From Candidatus Altimarinota bacterium (GTDB lineage: Bacteria > Patescibacteriota > Gracilibacteria > UM-FILTER-43-11), in contig JAOZLT010000091.1 in assembly GCA_029934675.1 (NCBI GenBank), positions 1-6,032 of the forward strand: a DNA stretch of 6,032 nucleotides. The letters are read 5' to 3'. Each line of letters opens with the position of its first letter. Positions within the stretch are counted from its first letter, which is position 1. This document shows, one piece after another, positions 5,248 through 6,032 of the stretch. The notes under the pieces were generated by a model. The model saw only the letters and a list, made by a program, of their open reading frames with translations. It had not been told where the DNA came from and made no database searches. The position numbers were made by a program, and so were the translations under genes.

Positions 5248-5970
5248 ATGCAAGATAAAATCGACCATATAGTTGCCCAGCTCAAAAAGTACGTAAAAGA
5301 CGCAGGTTTTGATATGGCCGTAGTTGGGATGAGCGGAGGAGTGGATAGCGCACTAGTTGCAAAGCTTGGTGTAATGGCTCTTGGAAAAGAAAAGGTGACA
5401 GCACTAGTTCTCCCCAACATTGGTGTAAATAAGCCTAAAAACGTTCAAGATGCGGAAGATTGGGCTGTAGAACTTGGAATAGATTTTTTAAATATCCCGA
5501 TAAATCCGTTCATTGATGGTTACGATAAACTCCCGTGGCAATCATCCAACCTTGCCAGTATGAACATTCAGGCGCGCGTACGAATGACTCTCCTATATCA
5601 CTTTGCCAACACTCACAACGCCATCGTCCTCGGTACCGGAAATAAGACCGAATTAACACTCGGTTACTTCACTAAATATGGCGACGGAGCAACAGATATT
5701 CTGCCTATCGGAAACCTGAATAAAACTGAAGTCTGGGAGATGTCCGAAGCTCTGGGGTTACCGGAAGTTATCGTTCACAAAACCGCTTCCGCAGAACTTA
5801 TGCGTGACCAGACTGATGAGGAGGAAATCGGTATGGAATACGCGGAAATAGATAAAGTCTTACAGAGGTTCGAAAAAGGCGAAAAGCCAGCCAATGATGA
5901 TGAGCAGAAACTTTATGACAGGACGATGGATAATCAGCATAAGAATGAGGTACCACCGATTATTAGTTAG
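5248..5970 (+). CDS. nadE: ammonia-dependent NAD+ synthetase
   Basis: NadE catalyses the last step of NAD+ synthesis: ATP-dependent amidation of nicotinic acid adenine dinucleotide. The 240-residue protein is a single synthetase domain without the N-terminal glutaminase seen in long NadE, so it should use free ammonia. Motifs: the PP-loop SGGVDS at 29-34; NIQARVRM at 106-113; the long substrate-binding stretch GTGNKTELTLGYFTKYGDGA at 129-148 followed by TDILPIGNLNKTEVW; KTASAEL at 178-184; and DQTDEEEIGMEYAEID. It is a little shorter than E. coli NadE (275), as short single-domain forms are. The C-terminal HKR..PP signature appears as HKNEVPP, with asparagine for arginine. The start gives a normal N-terminus; the upstream region has no clear ribosome-binding site or strong promoter. 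The gene is complete. Confidence 0.95.
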   Translation: MQDKIDHIVAQLKKYVKDAGFDMAVVGMSGGVDSALVAKLGVMALGKEKVTALVLPNIGVNKPKNVQDAEDWAVELGIDFLNIPINPFIDGYDKLPWQSSNLASMNIQARVRMTLLYHFANTHNAIVLGTGNKTELTLGYFTKYGDGATDILPIGNLNKTEVWEMSEALGLPEVIVHKTASAELMRDQTDEEEIGMEYAEIDKVLQRFEKGEKPANDDEQKLYDRTMDNQHKNEVPPIIS

Positions 5971-6032
5971 GGGATGGTTGTATTAGTTCATTAGAGAACC
6001 TGACTTAACTGTGTTTACTTTTTTTTAGATAA

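Noticed and set aside
5990..6026. Terminator after nadE
   Set aside because: A T8 run is present at 6019-6026, but the only stem nearby (GTTC with GAAC) is 4 bp and about 20 bases away.

Overview
The window is AT-rich and carries seven protein genes, one of them cut by the left edge, separated by short spacers. I see no tRNA or rRNA gene. Ribosome-binding sites are mostly weak or absent. The gene set is an S20 protein with a long charged tail, RuvX, RadA, a small S23-type four-helix-bundle protein, a prohibitin-like SPFH protein, a short ammonia-dependent NadE and an LCP-LytR_C envelope protein. With the short-period repeats in the spacers, this looks like a Candidate Phyla Radiation (Patescibacteria) type genome. 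That placement is an inference from gene content and style; nothing in the window proves it.

Layout. 1-957 (+): 3' part of a LytR-CpsA-Psr cell-wall ligase. 958-1246: spacer with a small hairpin and a degenerate 11-bp array. 1247-1651 (+): rpsT (S20), ending in three 11-residue coding repeats. 1645-1743: a striking 11-bp array whose polarity flips at its centre. 1746-2165 (+): ruvX, closed by an intrinsic terminator at 2173-2196. 2184-2537 (-): S23-type four-helix-bundle gene lying between inverted heptamer arms. 2609-3922 (-): radA. 3923-4198: divergent promoter region with a long inverted repeat and a good extended -10 promoter facing right. 4199-5068 (+): SPFH membrane protein. 5069-5247: spacer with only short palindromes (a 10-bp perfect palindrome GATAATTATC near 5128, a 4-bp hairpin at 5155-5165) and no convincing terminator. 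5248-5970 (+): nadE. 5971-6032: tail with a T8 run at 6019-6026 but no good stem before it.

Functionally this is housekeeping: wall assembly (LCP), translation and ribosome biogenesis (rpsT, ruvX), recombination (radA, with RuvX as a resolvase-like or rRNA-processing nuclease), membrane organisation (SPFH) and NAD synthesis (nadE). No obvious single operon spans the window. rpsT and ruvX are probably co-transcribed, and radA and the four-helix-bundle gene may be.

The unusual content is in the spacers. Four of them hold degenerate short-period arrays (7, about 9, 11 and 11 bp) whose units point one way in the left half and the other way in the right half. In one case the two halves enclose the four-helix-bundle gene. 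This repeated architecture with different units is the best candidate here for something undescribed.
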